DNA of 64,000 nt, from positions 1 to 64,000 of the forward strand of contig NZ_NMUO01000006.1 of NCBI RefSeq assembly GCF_002237365.1. The letters run 5' to 3'. This document shows, piece by piece, positions 28,054 through 37,342 of this stretch (positions are counted from its first letter, which is position 1; the number at the start of each line of letters is the position of its first letter). Both the position numbers and the translations under genes were made by a program. Under the pieces are notes generated by a model. That model worked only from the letters and a program-made list of their open reading frames with translations. It was not told where the DNA came from and searched no databases. This stretch comes from Zobellella denitrificans. GTDB taxonomy: Bacteria; Pseudomonadota; Gammaproteobacteria; Enterobacterales; Aeromonadaceae.

Positions 28054-28632
28054 ATGAAAGCTATCCTTTGGTTACTGGGCACCCTGCTGGCCCTGCCGGT
28101 GCTGGCCGGCCCCCGGGTCGAGCTGGTCACCAACATGGGCCGGCTGGAAGTCGAGCTGGACGAAGTGGCGGCTCCCAGGACGGTCGCCAACTTCCTGCGC
28201 TACGTCGACGACGGCAGCTACAACAACAGCCTGTTCCACCGTCTGATCCCCGGCTTCGTGGTGCAGGGCGGCGGCTACGGTACCGATTTCAGCCCCCTGC
28301 CCACCTATGAGCCGGTGGCCAACGAGTCGGCCAACGGTCTGTCCAACCTGAGCGGTACCATCGCCATGGCCCGTACCCAGGCGCCCGACAGCGCCACCCG
28401 CCAGTTTTACATCAACCTGAAGGACAACACCGCCCTGGATGCGGGGAGCCAACCCGGCTATACGGTGTTCGGCAAGGTGATCAGGGGCGAGGAAGTACTG
28501 GGCAAGATGGCGGCCGTGCCCACCGGCATGAACCTGCAGCTGCGCGCCCGGGACGTGCCCCAGCAGCCCATTATCCTGCTGGAAGTGCGCCGGCTCGCCG
28601 ACGATGCGGGAGAACCCCCATCAGAGCCCTGA
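28054..28632 (+). CDS. Periplasmic peptidyl-prolyl cis-trans isomerase, cyclophilin type
   Basis: This 192-residue cyclophilin has a signal peptide (residues 1-18, cleavage after VLA), so it acts on proline peptide bonds of periplasmic proteins, like PpiA. Motifs are APRTVANFLRYVDDGSYNNSLFHRLIPGFVVQGG (residues 43-76, with catalytic Arg and Phe) and SATRQFYINLKDN near 115. The usual Trp of the cyclosporin site is not seen, as in other bacterial cyclophilins. It lies two bases before the ampG-like gene and is likely cotranscribed with it. Confidence 0.9.
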   Translation: MKAILWLLGTLLALPVLAGPRVELVTNMGRLEVELDEVAAPRTVANFLRYVDDGSYNNSLFHRLIPGFVVQGGGYGTDFSPLPTYEPVANESANGLSNLSGTIAMARTQAPDSATRQFYINLKDNTALDAGSQPGYTVFGKVIRGEEVLGKMAAVPTGMNLQLRARDVPQQPIILLEVRRLADDAGEPPSEP

Positions 28633-28634
28633 CC

Positions 28635-29984
<1,350 letters not shown>

Positions 29985-30011
29985 GCGAATGCCACCGCGG
30001 TCACAAAACTG

Positions 30012-30047
30012 AAACGGCGCAATCGTTTGCGGTCTTGCGCCGTTTTT
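30012..30047 (+). terminator. Intrinsic terminator after ampG
   Basis: An 11-bp stem (AAACGGCGCAA, 30012-30022, with 30035-30045) has a 12-base loop and is followed by a T-run. It lies 28 bp after the ampG stop codon. Confidence 0.85.
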
Positions 30048-30139
30048 TCACCCGCCTAGACTCCCCTCCACCCCAGGGATTCCTGCCTCGACGGTTAAGG
30101 AAAACCTTGTCATTTCAAATGAAAAGAAGAGACAGACAG

Positions 30140-31015
30140 ATGGCTAAGATGCTTACCAACCTGGTCGCCGCCGGCGTGCTGGCCACCCTCGCCACCCCCG
30201 CGGCCCTTGCCGCCGACTACGGCGACGACATCCACAAGAACGACTACAAGTGGCTGCAGTTCAACCTGATGCGCAGCGAAGGCAACAAGATCCCCTTCGG
30301 CGCCCAGGACACCACCTACCTGGAAATGGAATTCGGCGGCCGCTCCGGCCTGTTCGATCTCTACGGCTACCTGGACGTGTTCGACATCTTCGACAGCAAG
30401 GGCGACGACCGCTACGGCGGCGACAACTTCTTCTTCAAGTTCGCGCCCCGCCTGTCCCTGGACGCCCTGACCAAAACCGATCTCTCCTTCGGCCCGGTGC
30501 AGGAACTCTATATCGCCACCGTCACCAACGTGGCCGATAATGCCCAATTCACCTTGCCCGATGGCACCGAAGTGCGCAGCGGCCTGTTCGAGCATTACGT
30601 GGGCCTGGGCTCCGATATCCAGGTGCCCTGGTTCGGCAAGATGGGGCTGAACCTCTACGGCCGCTACGTGCGCGAAAACTACGGCGCCCCGGACGAGGGC
30701 AAGTGGGACGGCTACATGCTGTCCACCAACTGGTTCAAGCCCTTCTACCACTTCGACAACGGCAGCTTCGTGGCCTACCAGGGCTACCTGGACTACAAGT
30801 TCGGCGCCGACACCATCGGTGCCGAACCGGGCCGCACGTCCAACGCCCTGGAGTGGTTCAACGGCCTCTACTGGCACTCCGACCGCTACGCCGTGGGCTA
30901 CGGCCTCAAGGCCTACAACAATATGGCCTTCTTCAAGGACGGCAGCGACGGCACCGGCTTCACCCAGGACACCTCCGGCCTGGGCCACTACTTCTCCGTC
31001 ACCTACAAGTTCTGA
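30140..31015 (+). CDS. Tsx/OmpK-like nucleoside-specific outer-membrane channel
   Basis: This 291-residue outer-membrane beta-barrel has a signal peptide (about residues 1-22, cleavage after ALA). The mature start DYGDDIHKNDYKWLQFNLM and a C-terminal aromatic strand ending in YKF match the Tsx/OmpK family. Repeated aromatic-rich beta strands (SGLFDLYGYLDVFDIFDS, GYMLSTNWFKPFYHF) support a 12-strand barrel for nucleosides. OmpK homologues also serve as vibriophage receptors. The start is uncertain: ATG 30140 begins the best signal peptide, but ATG 30119 is in frame upstream. The frame also stays open back through ampG, which is fortuitous. Confidence 0.86.
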   Translation: MAKMLTNLVAAGVLATLATPAALAADYGDDIHKNDYKWLQFNLMRSEGNKIPFGAQDTTYLEMEFGGRSGLFDLYGYLDVFDIFDSKGDDRYGGDNFFFKFAPRLSLDALTKTDLSFGPVQELYIATVTNVADNAQFTLPDGTEVRSGLFEHYVGLGSDIQVPWFGKMGLNLYGRYVRENYGAPDEGKWDGYMLSTNWFKPFYHFDNGSFVAYQGYLDYKFGADTIGAEPGRTSNALEWFNGLYWHSDRYAVGYGLKAYNNMAFFKDGSDGTGFTQDTSGLGHYFSVTYKF

Positions 31016-31021
31016 CAAGAC

Positions 31022-31043
31022 AAAGGGGCCATTCGGCCCCTTT
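31022..31043. terminator. Bidirectional terminator between tsx-like gene and yajQ
   Basis: A nine-base perfect stem (AAAGGGGCC with GGCCCCTTT) closes an ATTC loop between convergent genes, 7 bp after one stop and 5 bp from the other. The T-runs are short, so termination may be moderate. Confidence 0.75.
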
Positions 31044-31047
31044 CCAT

Positions 31048-31530
31048 TCAATCCCGGAAGTTGTTGAACTGCACCGGCTGCTCCAGCTCGCTCTGGCGCA
31101 GCAACGCCATCACTTCCTGCAGGTCGTCGCGTTTCTTGCCGCTGACCCGCACCTGATCGCCCTGGATCGAGGCCTGCACCTTGATCTTGCTGTCCTTGAT
31201 AAGCTTGACCAGCTTCTTGGCAAAGGTGCTGTCGATACCCTGCTTGAAGCCGACTTCCTGGTAGTAGCGCTTGCCCGAGTGCACCACCTCTCCTTCGTCC
31301 ATCACATTGGTGTCCACGTTGCGCTTGATCAGCTTGCCACGCAGTATGTCCAGCATCTGCTGCAGCTGGAACTCGGCATCGGCCCCCAGCTTGACCTTGT
31401 CGTCCTTGAGTTCGAAGCTGGCCTCCACCCCGCGGAAATCGAAACGGGTATCCAGCTCCCGGTTGGCGTTGTCCACCGCGTTACGGACCTCGTTCATCTC
31501 CACTTCAGAGACAATATCAAAAGACGGCAT
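31048..31530 (-). CDS. yajQ: YajQ family nucleotide-binding protein
   Basis: YajQ proteins have two ferredoxin-like domains; a homologue in Xanthomonas binds cyclic di-GMP. The 160-residue protein has the signature starts [20 protein letters not shown] and [14 protein letters not shown], then [22 protein letters not shown] near residue 125 and FNNFRD at the end. The start at 31530 (MPSFDIV) is fixed by homology; the ORF continues 13 codons further upstream. It runs convergently toward the tsx-like gene. Confidence 0.93.
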   Translation of the reverse strand: MPSFDIVSEVEMNEVRNAVDNANRELDTRFDFRGVEASFELKDDKVKLGADAEFQLQQMLDILRGKLIKRNVDTNVMDEGEVVHSGKRYYQEVGFKQGIDSTFAKKLVKLIKDSKIKVQASIQGDQVRVSGKKRDDLQEVMALLRQSELEQPVQFNNFRD

Positions 31531-31657
31531 CTTGACTCCTGTATCTGGATGGTGGCCCATGGTCGCCACAAAAAATACACTGGCACCGATGCGGCTTCAC
31601 CGTTAACGTATAGATTCACTCGAAAAAATAATGATACCAAATAACAGGGGAACTGCG

Positions 31658-32548
31658 ATGACGGAGTGGACCATTCTGGGGGCCGGCGCCTTGGGTTGCG
31701 TCATGGCCGGGCTGTTGCGCGGCCGGGGCGAGCCGGTGTCGCTGCTGCTGTCCGAACGCCATCGGGGCCACCTGCATCCCAGCCTGGATCTCATCACCCT
31801 GGCCGGGCGCCACCAGCTGGTCCACACCCATCCCCTCTTCGCCGAGCAGGCGGGGCTGATCCGCCGCCTGCTGGTGCTGACCAAGGCCTACCAGGTGGTG
31901 CCGGCGCTGCAGGCGCTGCGGGGGCTGCCGAACGAGACCCCCATCATACTGTTGCACAATGGTCTGGGCGTGGCCGAACAGGTCCTGGCGCTGTATCCCC
32001 AAAACCCGCTCATCGTCGGCGTCAGCAGCCACGGCGCCATGAAGGAAGGCCCCTGGCTGGTGCGCCATACCGGCCGGGGCGAAACCTGGCTGGGGCCGGC
32101 CAACCCGGCGGCCAACGCCCACGCCGGCCTGGCCGATGCCCTGGCCGGCGCCTTGGGGCAGGTCCGCTGGAGCCCGGACATCGCCCGCCTGCAGCACCGC
32201 AAGCTGGCCATCAATGCGGTGATCAACCCGCTTACCGCCTGTCACCGGATCCGCAACGGCCAGTTGCTGGAGCCTCGCTTCAATGCCGTGCTGGCGCAGT
32301 TGTCCGAGGAAGTGCACCAGGTGATGGCGGCCCTCGGCGAGCAGGAGCCGCTGGAGGATTTCCGCCGCCGCCTGCACAAGGTGATAGAGCTGACCGCCAC
32401 CAATTATTCCTCCATGCACCAGGATCTGGCCCATGGCCGGCCGACCGAAATCAATTACATCACCGGTTACGTGCTCAAGCACGCGGGACATTTACCGGTA
32501 CCGGTATGCCGTCAGCTGTATAACGAAGTGAAAAAACTGGGCGGGTAA
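31658..32548 (+). CDS. panE: 2-dehydropantoate 2-reductase
   Basis: PanE reduces ketopantoate to pantoate with NADPH in coenzyme A synthesis. The 296-residue protein has the Rossmann GAGALGCVMAG motif (residues 8-18), the catalytic Lys in HRKLAINAVINPLTAC (about 181-196) and EINYITGYVLKHA near the C-terminus. The start at 31658 follows AGGGGAA, while an in-frame ATG 27 bases earlier lacks such a site. In some relatives panE lies beside yajQ, and here the two are divergent neighbours. Confidence 0.9.
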   Translation: MTEWTILGAGALGCVMAGLLRGRGEPVSLLLSERHRGHLHPSLDLITLAGRHQLVHTHPLFAEQAGLIRRLLVLTKAYQVVPALQALRGLPNETPIILLHNGLGVAEQVLALYPQNPLIVGVSSHGAMKEGPWLVRHTGRGETWLGPANPAANAHAGLADALAGALGQVRWSPDIARLQHRKLAINAVINPLTACHRIRNGQLLEPRFNAVLAQLSEEVHQVMAALGEQEPLEDFRRRLHKVIELTATNYSSMHQDLAHGRPTEINYITGYVLKHAGHLPVPVCRQLYNEVKKLGG

Positions 32549-32554
32549 AGGGGC

Positions 32555-32602
32555 GTGAGGGGTGAGGGGGAGCGAGTCTCCTCATTCCCCCTCGCGCCTC
32601 AC
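32555..32602. repeat. Imperfect inverted repeat of GTGAGG-type motifs after panE
   Basis: A G-rich arm (32555-32576) pairs with a C-rich arm (32581-32602) at 17 of 22 positions. It starts seven bases after the panE stop and abuts repeat copy E. No T-run follows, so it may be a decayed terminator or a simple-sequence element. Confidence 0.5.
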
Positions 32603-32606
32603 CGTG

Positions 32607-32770
32607 TTAAATAACTGATCCTAATAGTGCTACATCGACCGGGTCCCGCACGCAGACACGCCGTAAACCCGTCCCTGGGGGCTCCGCCGCGCCATCCCTG
32701 GCGCGGAGGGTCTGCTTAGCGAAACCCAGTCGCTGCCGGTAGTGAGCTACCATGCGGAACTGTTATTTAA
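32607..32770. repeat. Structured intergenic repeat, copy E
   Basis: This 164-bp element lies between convergent panE and thiI. Its terminal inverted repeats are TTAAATAACTGATCC (32607-32621) and GGAACTGTTATTTAA (32756-32770), 13 of 15 complementary. The right end contains the TAA stop codon of thiI. The core holds the GCGCC/GGCGC hairpin (32690-32706) with the CCATCCCTGG apex shared with copies A-D. It is in the opposite orientation to copy D and lacks the 80-bp extra module of D. Confidence 0.85.
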
Positions 32771-34215
32771 GGCTTGTACACCTTGACGTTGTCGAAGCCC
32801 TGCTCCTTCAGGTGGATGGCCTGCAGCCGGCTCATCACGCCCCGGGCGCAGTAGAGCAGATAGGTCTTGCTTGAATCCAGCTCGCCGAACTGGTGGGCCA
32901 GCTTGAAGAACGGCAGGTGCAGCACCTGGTGGCCGTCCACCTGCAGCGGCGCCTCCTCTTCTTCCTCCGGAGCGCGGATATCCAGGATCACCTCGTCGTT
33001 GCCGGCCGCCTCGCTGAACTCCACCTCCGGCAGGGTCCAGGCCCTGGCCAGATCCCGCACATCCTCCACGAAGGACGCCTGGATGGCGGTATCGAGCACG
33101 CCGAAGTCGAACCTGGCCTCCTCGGCCTCCACCTTGGCCAGGTCCGCCTTGATGGTGGGCTTTTGGGAGATGACCCCGCAGTATTCCGGCATTTTTTCGG
33201 CGTAGGCGGCAGTGCCTATCTGCCGGGCCTGATCGATGATGTCCTGCTTGTCGGCGGCGATCAGCGGACGCAGTATCAGGGTGTCGGTGACCCTGTCGAT
33301 GACGTTGAGGTTGGTCACCGTCTGGCTCGATACCTGGCCCATGGACTCGCCGGTCACCAGCGCCCTGATATCCAGCTTCTCGGCCACGGCGGCGCCGGCA
33401 CGCATCATCATGCGCTTGAGCACCACGCCCATATGGCCCTTGTCGATCTTGTCCAGGATCTCGGCCACCACCCCCTCGAAGGGCACCGAAATAAACTTGA
33501 CCCGGTGGGACGCGCCGTACTTCTTCCACAGGTAGTGCACCACCTCCCGCACCCCGGCTTCGTGCTCGCGCCCGCCCAGGTTAAAGAAGCAGTAATGCAC
33601 CCGGCTGCCGCGCTTGATGAACTGGTAGGAGGCCACGCCCGAGTCGTAGCCGCCGGACATCAGGCTGAGCACGCTCTCCTGGGTGGCGATGGGAAAGCCA
33701 CCGAGCCCGACATGTTGCCCGCTCACCAGAAAGAGGCGATCACCGTCCAGCTCCAGGTTGATCTGCAGATCGGGATTTTTCAGCCGGACGCCGCCGGTAG
33801 CGCAGCGCTGGTTGAGGCCGCCGCCCACGTAGCGCTCCACATCCAGGGAGCTGAACGACTGCTGGCCCCGGCGCTTGGCGCGCACGCAAAAGGTCTTGCC
33901 CGCCAGCCTGTCGCCGAACATGGCCTGGGTCAGTTCCAGGATTTCGTCGAGGGTGGTCACCTGGTATTCCTTGACCTCCAGAAAACTCTGGATGCCGGGA
34001 ATGCAGGCCAGGGCGGCGATCATGGCCGCACGGTGCTCCTCGGTCAGGATATTGCTGCGCAGCACCAGCTTGTCCCAGTCGGCGCGGATCTTGACGTGCT
34101 CGTCCAGCGGCTTGAGCACATTGCGGATATTGCCCTGCAGGATCTTGCTCATGCGCTGACGCACCGACTTGCTCTTGATGGTGATTTCGGGATGCAGCTT
34201 GATAATAAATTTCAT
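32767..34215 (-). CDS. thiI: tRNA 4-thiouridine sulfurtransferase
   Basis: ThiI makes 4-thiouridine at position 8 of tRNA and supplies sulfur for thiamine thiazole. The 482-residue protein has an N-terminal NFLD/THUMP region (1-165), a PP-loop ATP pyrophosphatase SGGYDSGVASY near residue 182 and CGVISQKPT with a conserved Cys near 344. A C-terminal rhodanese domain has its active Cys in YLLYCARGVMSR near 456. It is the long, enteric-type ThiI. Its stop codon lies inside the end of repeat copy E. Its promoter -10 appears to sit inside the pomB terminator loop. Confidence 0.95.
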   Translation of the reverse strand: MKFIIKLHPEITIKSKSVRQRMSKILQGNIRNVLKPLDEHVKIRADWDKLVLRSNILTEEHRAAMIAALACIPGIQSFLEVKEYQVTTLDEILELTQAMFGDRLAGKTFCVRAKRRGQQSFSSLDVERYVGGGLNQRCATGGVRLKNPDLQINLELDGDRLFLVSGQHVGLGGFPIATQESVLSLMSGGYDSGVASYQFIKRGSRVHYCFFNLGGREHEAGVREVVHYLWKKYGASHRVKFISVPFEGVVAEILDKIDKGHMGVVLKRMMMRAGAAVAEKLDIRALVTGESMGQVSSQTVTNLNVIDRVTDTLILRPLIAADKQDIIDQARQIGTAAYAEKMPEYCGVISQKPTIKADLAKVEAEEARFDFGVLDTAIQASFVEDVRDLARAWTLPEVEFSEAAGNDEVILDIRAPEEEEEAPLQVDGHQVLHLPFFKLAHQFGELDSSKTYLLYCARGVMSRLQAIHLKEQGFDNVKVYKP

Positions 34216-34250
34216 GGTTCGGTACGTCCGGGACAGCGAAAAAACGAAAG

Positions 34251-34275
34251 CCCGGCATTATACAACAATGCCGGG
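34251..34275 (-). terminator. Intrinsic terminator of pomAB transcript
   Basis: A nine-base perfect stem (CCCGGCATT 34251-34259 with AATGCCGGG 34267-34275), read on the minus strand, is followed by CTTTCG and a run of six T. It lies 30 bp after the pomB stop and 36 bp before the thiI start. Confidence 0.75.
34257..34262 (-). promoter_or_regulatory. Candidate -10 element of the thiI promoter
   Basis: On the minus strand this is a perfect TATAAT. It lies in the loop and arm of the pomAB terminator, 42 bp from the thiI ATG. A weak -35 candidate (TTAAGC) lies 18 bp upstream. The assignment is by sequence match only. Confidence 0.5.
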
Positions 34276-34305
34276 TCTTTGCTTAAAAAATAGCGGGGAG
34301 CCGCC

Positions 34306-35202
34306 TCAGGGCGACAGCAGCTCCAGCGGCGGGGTGAACTTGGGCTTGCCCTGGGAAATGGTGATCTCCACCCGACGGTTGCGGCTGCGGTTTTCGGCGG
34401 TGTCGTTGGGCGCCAGCGGCCGGGTGTCCGCCATGCCCATCACCACCATGCGGCCATCGTCGAACCCCTCCACCCGCAGCAGCTGATCCGCCACCGCCAG
34501 CGCCCGTTGGGTCGACAGTTCCCAATTGGAGCGGAACAGCTCGTTACTGGTCTGGATATCGTCCGAATGCCCCGACACCAGGATCTCGCCGGGCAACTCC
34601 TTGATCAGGCCGCCTATCTGGCGCACCACCGGCCAGAACTGGGGTTGCAGGAAGGCCGAGCCGGCGGGGAAGGAGGCATTCTCCCGGATGCGGATCACCA
34701 CCTGCTGGCCCAGGGCCTCGATTTCTATCGCTTCCTGCTCGATGGGCTCGCTCAGGCTTTCTGCCAGCTCCTGGGCTATGGTCAGGGTTTCCGGCTCGGT
34801 CTGCGGAATGTCCGGCTGCTCGCTGCCGCTCAGGTTCCCGACCTCCCGGGCGAAGCCGGCGGAACGATCGGATTCTCCGGGCTGGAAATCCAGTTCCGCC
34901 TGGGTGGAGTCCAGGGTCTGCTGCATCACGGTATCTATGGGGGTCGGTTCGGGCCGGCCGGGCCTGAACTCCAGAGCGATCACCGAGGTGCCTTTGGGGA
35001 TTTCGGTCACTTCCAGCTGGTTCTGTACCCCGAAGGCATATTTCATGCTGCCGGCGATCTGCTTGAACTTGAGCACGTCCATCTCGGCAAAGGCCAGCAA
35101 CAGCACGAAGAAGCTCATCAGTATGGTGGCCAGATCGGCAAAGGTGGTCATCCAGGCGGGCGCGCCCGCCGGTTTCGGCTTGTCCTTTTTATGTTTTGCC
35201 AC
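34306..35202 (-). CDS. pomB: Flagellar motor stator protein PomB/MotB
   Basis: PomB pairs with PomA to form the ion-driven stator. The 298-residue protein has one transmembrane helix (about 17-38) with the ion-binding Asp in the MTTFADLATILMSFF motif. A plug/linker follows, then a C-terminal OmpA-like peptidoglycan-binding domain (about 170-285) with GHSDDIQTSNELFRSNWELSTQRA and NRSRNRRVEI. The plug and linker fit the Na+-driven PomB type. It starts with GTG, sharing one base with the pomA stop, and has a strong GGAGGA site. Confidence 0.9.
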   Translation of the reverse strand: MAKHKKDKPKPAGAPAWMTTFADLATILMSFFVLLLAFAEMDVLKFKQIAGSMKYAFGVQNQLEVTEIPKGTSVIALEFRPGRPEPTPIDTVMQQTLDSTQAELDFQPGESDRSAGFAREVGNLSGSEQPDIPQTEPETLTIAQELAESLSEPIEQEAIEIEALGQQVVIRIRENASFPAGSAFLQPQFWPVVRQIGGLIKELPGEILVSGHSDDIQTSNELFRSNWELSTQRALAVADQLLRVEGFDDGRMVVMGMADTRPLAPNDTAENRSRNRRVEITISQGKPKFTPPLELLSP

Positions 35203-35957
35203 TATTCCTCCCGCAAACGCTTGGCATCAGCCAGGTAGTTCTCCAGCAGGCCTTGCATGATGCGAGGATTTTGCCCGTCCTGAATACTCATGATCGCATC
35301 GAGGATAAGGGTACGGTTCAGCCGCTCTTCCCCCATGCGCAACTCGAGCTTGTCGGCGATCGGCAAGGCGATCATGTTGGCGAAGATGGCGCCATAGAGG
35401 GTGGTCAGCAGGGCAATGGACATGGCCGGCCCTATGGCCTTGGGATCGTCCATATTGGCCAGCATGGCCACCAGGCCGATCAGGGTGCCTATCATGCCCA
35501 TGGCCGGCGCCACATCGCCCAGGGCGCGGAAGATACGCGCCCCTTCGGTCTGGCGCTCGGCGGTGAGCTCGATGTCCTTTTCCAGGGCCGCCTTCACCAC
35601 CCCCTGCTCATGGCCGTCCACCAGCATGTTGACCGCTTTTTGCAGGAAAGGGTTGGTAATTTCCGCTTCCTCCAGCGCCAGGAAACCGCCCTTGCGCGCC
35701 GCATCGGCCAGTTGCACCACCCGCTCGATCAGCTCCTCGGGTTTTTCCAGCTTGAACATAAAGGCACGAGCCGCTATCCGGGTGGCACCAAAAAACTGAC
35801 CGAGATTGAACTTCATCATCACCACGAACAGGGAGCCGACGAAGACGATAAAGATCGCCGGCACATCCATATACATGGTGATGCCACCACCCAGCACCAT
35901 CGCCATGGAAATAAATGCCAGTCCACCGATCAATCCAAGAAGGGTTGCCAGATCCAA
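35202..35957 (-). CDS. pomA: Flagellar motor stator protein PomA/MotA
   Basis: PomA is the four-helix stator subunit that contacts the rotor. The 251-residue protein begins with a helix containing [15 protein letters not shown]. It has the cytoplasmic loop with charged residues around [21 protein letters not shown] and the conserved third and fourth helix region [44 protein letters not shown] (residues 150-193) with conserved prolines and threonine. The match is to sodium-type PomA of Vibrio, consistent with an Na+-NQR host. Together with pomB it forms a two-gene operon separate from other flagellar genes. Confidence 0.93.
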   Translation of the reverse strand: MDLATLLGLIGGLAFISMAMVLGGGITMYMDVPAIFIVFVGSLFVVMMKFNLGQFFGATRIAARAFMFKLEKPEELIERVVQLADAARKGGFLALEEAEITNPFLQKAVNMLVDGHEQGVVKAALEKDIELTAERQTEGARIFRALGDVAPAMGMIGTLIGLVAMLANMDDPKAIGPAMSIALLTTLYGAIFANMIALPIADKLELRMGEERLNRTLILDAIMSIQDGQNPRIMQGLLENYLADAKRLREE

Positions 35958-36177
35958 AATAGGGTCCTCACTCTGCTGTTATCGCGTACCTGAAACGGCG
36001 CCAATCTTACCTCGTCACGGCTTCTCTTGTCGCCGATGTTGTTATCGGCAGCGGCAGATTTTCTTTAGCCGAAAAGGACGAGCCGGCTCCGGCCCGCCCT
36101 CTATATCTTTCGCCAAACCCCGGGCGGCAATGTTACTATTGCCGACAATTTTGCAAGTCGAACCACAGGGGATCGCC

Positions 36178-36426
36178 GTGGCCACCAAAAAACCGGAAAA
36201 CATGGATTTTGAAAGCGCCCTCGCGGAGCTGGAAAGCCTGGTCAGCCAACTGGAGGAGGGCGAGCTGAGCCTGGAGCAGGCGCTCAAGTCCTTCGAGCGG
36301 GGCGTGCAGCTGGTGCGGGCCGGGCAACAGCGGCTGGCCCAGGCCGAGCAACAGGTGCAGGTGCTGCTGCAACAGGAAGGCGAAGAGCGGCTGGTGGCCT
36401 TTAATCCAGGACAAGAGGAGCGCTGA
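36178..36426 (+). CDS. xseB: Exodeoxyribonuclease VII small subunit
   Basis: XseB wraps the large subunit XseA in the nuclease that degrades single-stranded DNA. The 82-residue protein has the compact helical pair [38 protein letters not shown] (residues 8-45) characteristic of the family. The start is GTG 36178, preceded by AGGGGA at a good spacing; the frame extends upstream without a site. It lies one base before ispA, giving the conserved xseB-ispA-dxs order of gammaproteobacteria. Confidence 0.93.
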   Translation: MATKKPENMDFESALAELESLVSQLEEGELSLEQALKSFERGVQLVRAGQQRLAQAEQQVQVLLQQEGEERLVAFNPGQEER

Positions 36427-36427
36427 G

Positions 36428-37321
36428 GTGAGCGTTGTGCTGTTACAGCAGCAGTACGGCGAGCGGATAGACGCCGTCCTGTCCCGGACCCTGCACGAGC
36501 TGGATGAACTGGCGCCTGAACTCAAGGCCGCCATGGAATACGGCCTGCTGCAGGGCGGCAAGCGGGTTCGCCCCATGCTGGTGTACGCCAGCGGTGAGCT
36601 GCTGGGCAACGCCAGCCCCCGGGCACTGGATGCCGCCGCCGCCGCCGTCGAGTGCATCCACGCCTATTCGCTGATCCACGACGATCTGCCGGCCATGGAC
36701 AACGACGACCTGCGCCGGGGCAAGCCCACTGTGCACAAGGCATTCGACGAAGCCACCGCCATCCTCGCCGGCGACGCCCTGCAGACCCTGGCCTTCGAAC
36801 TGCTCAGCCGCCAGTGGGACGACGGCCTCGATGCCGGCCGCCGGTTGCGCATGGTGCAGGAGCTGGCCCGGGCCAGCGGCTACGCCGGCATGTGCGGCGG
36901 TCAGGCCCTGGACATGCAAAGCGAAGGCAAGCTTATCGATCAGTCCCGGCTGGAGACCCTGCACCGCCACAAGACCGGTGCCCTGATCCGCGCCGCCGTG
37001 CGCCTGGGCGCCCTCTGCGCCCGGGATCTGGACGAAGCCCACCTGAACGCCCTGAGCCGCTACGCCGAAGCCATCGGCCTGGCCTTCCAGGTGCAGGACG
37101 ACATCCTGGACATCACCGCCGATACCCAGACCCTGGGCAAGACCCGGGGCAAGGATCTGGTGCAGCAGAAGAGTACCTACCCGGCGCTGCTCGGGCTGGA
37201 CGGCGCCCGGCAACTGGCACAGCAGCTCTATCAGCAGGCGCTGGCGGCGCTGGCGGAAATCCCCTACCCCACCCATACACTGGAAGCATTCGCCCACTAC
37301 ATCGTGAAACGCGAGTTCTAG
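36428..37321 (+). CDS. ispA: Farnesyl diphosphate synthase
   Basis: IspA condenses DMAPP and IPP to geranyl and then farnesyl diphosphate. The 297-residue protein has both aspartate-rich motifs: DDLPAMDNDD (about residues 84-93) and DDILDITAD (about 226-234). GGKRVRPML near 45 is also conserved. The start is GTG 36428, with the AGGAGCG sequence at the end of xseB acting as ribosome-binding site. It is followed 21 bp later by dxs, so isoprenoid genes are coupled here. Confidence 0.95.
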   Translation: MSVVLLQQQYGERIDAVLSRTLHELDELAPELKAAMEYGLLQGGKRVRPMLVYASGELLGNASPRALDAAAAAVECIHAYSLIHDDLPAMDNDDLRRGKPTVHKAFDEATAILAGDALQTLAFELLSRQWDDGLDAGRRLRMVQELARASGYAGMCGGQALDMQSEGKLIDQSRLETLHRHKTGALIRAAVRLGALCARDLDEAHLNALSRYAEAIGLAFQVQDDILDITADTQTLGKTRGKDLVQQKSTYPALLGLDGARQLAQQLYQQALAALAEIPYPTHTLEAFAHYIVKREF

Positions 37322-37342
37322 GGCGAGGATAATAATAAGCCT

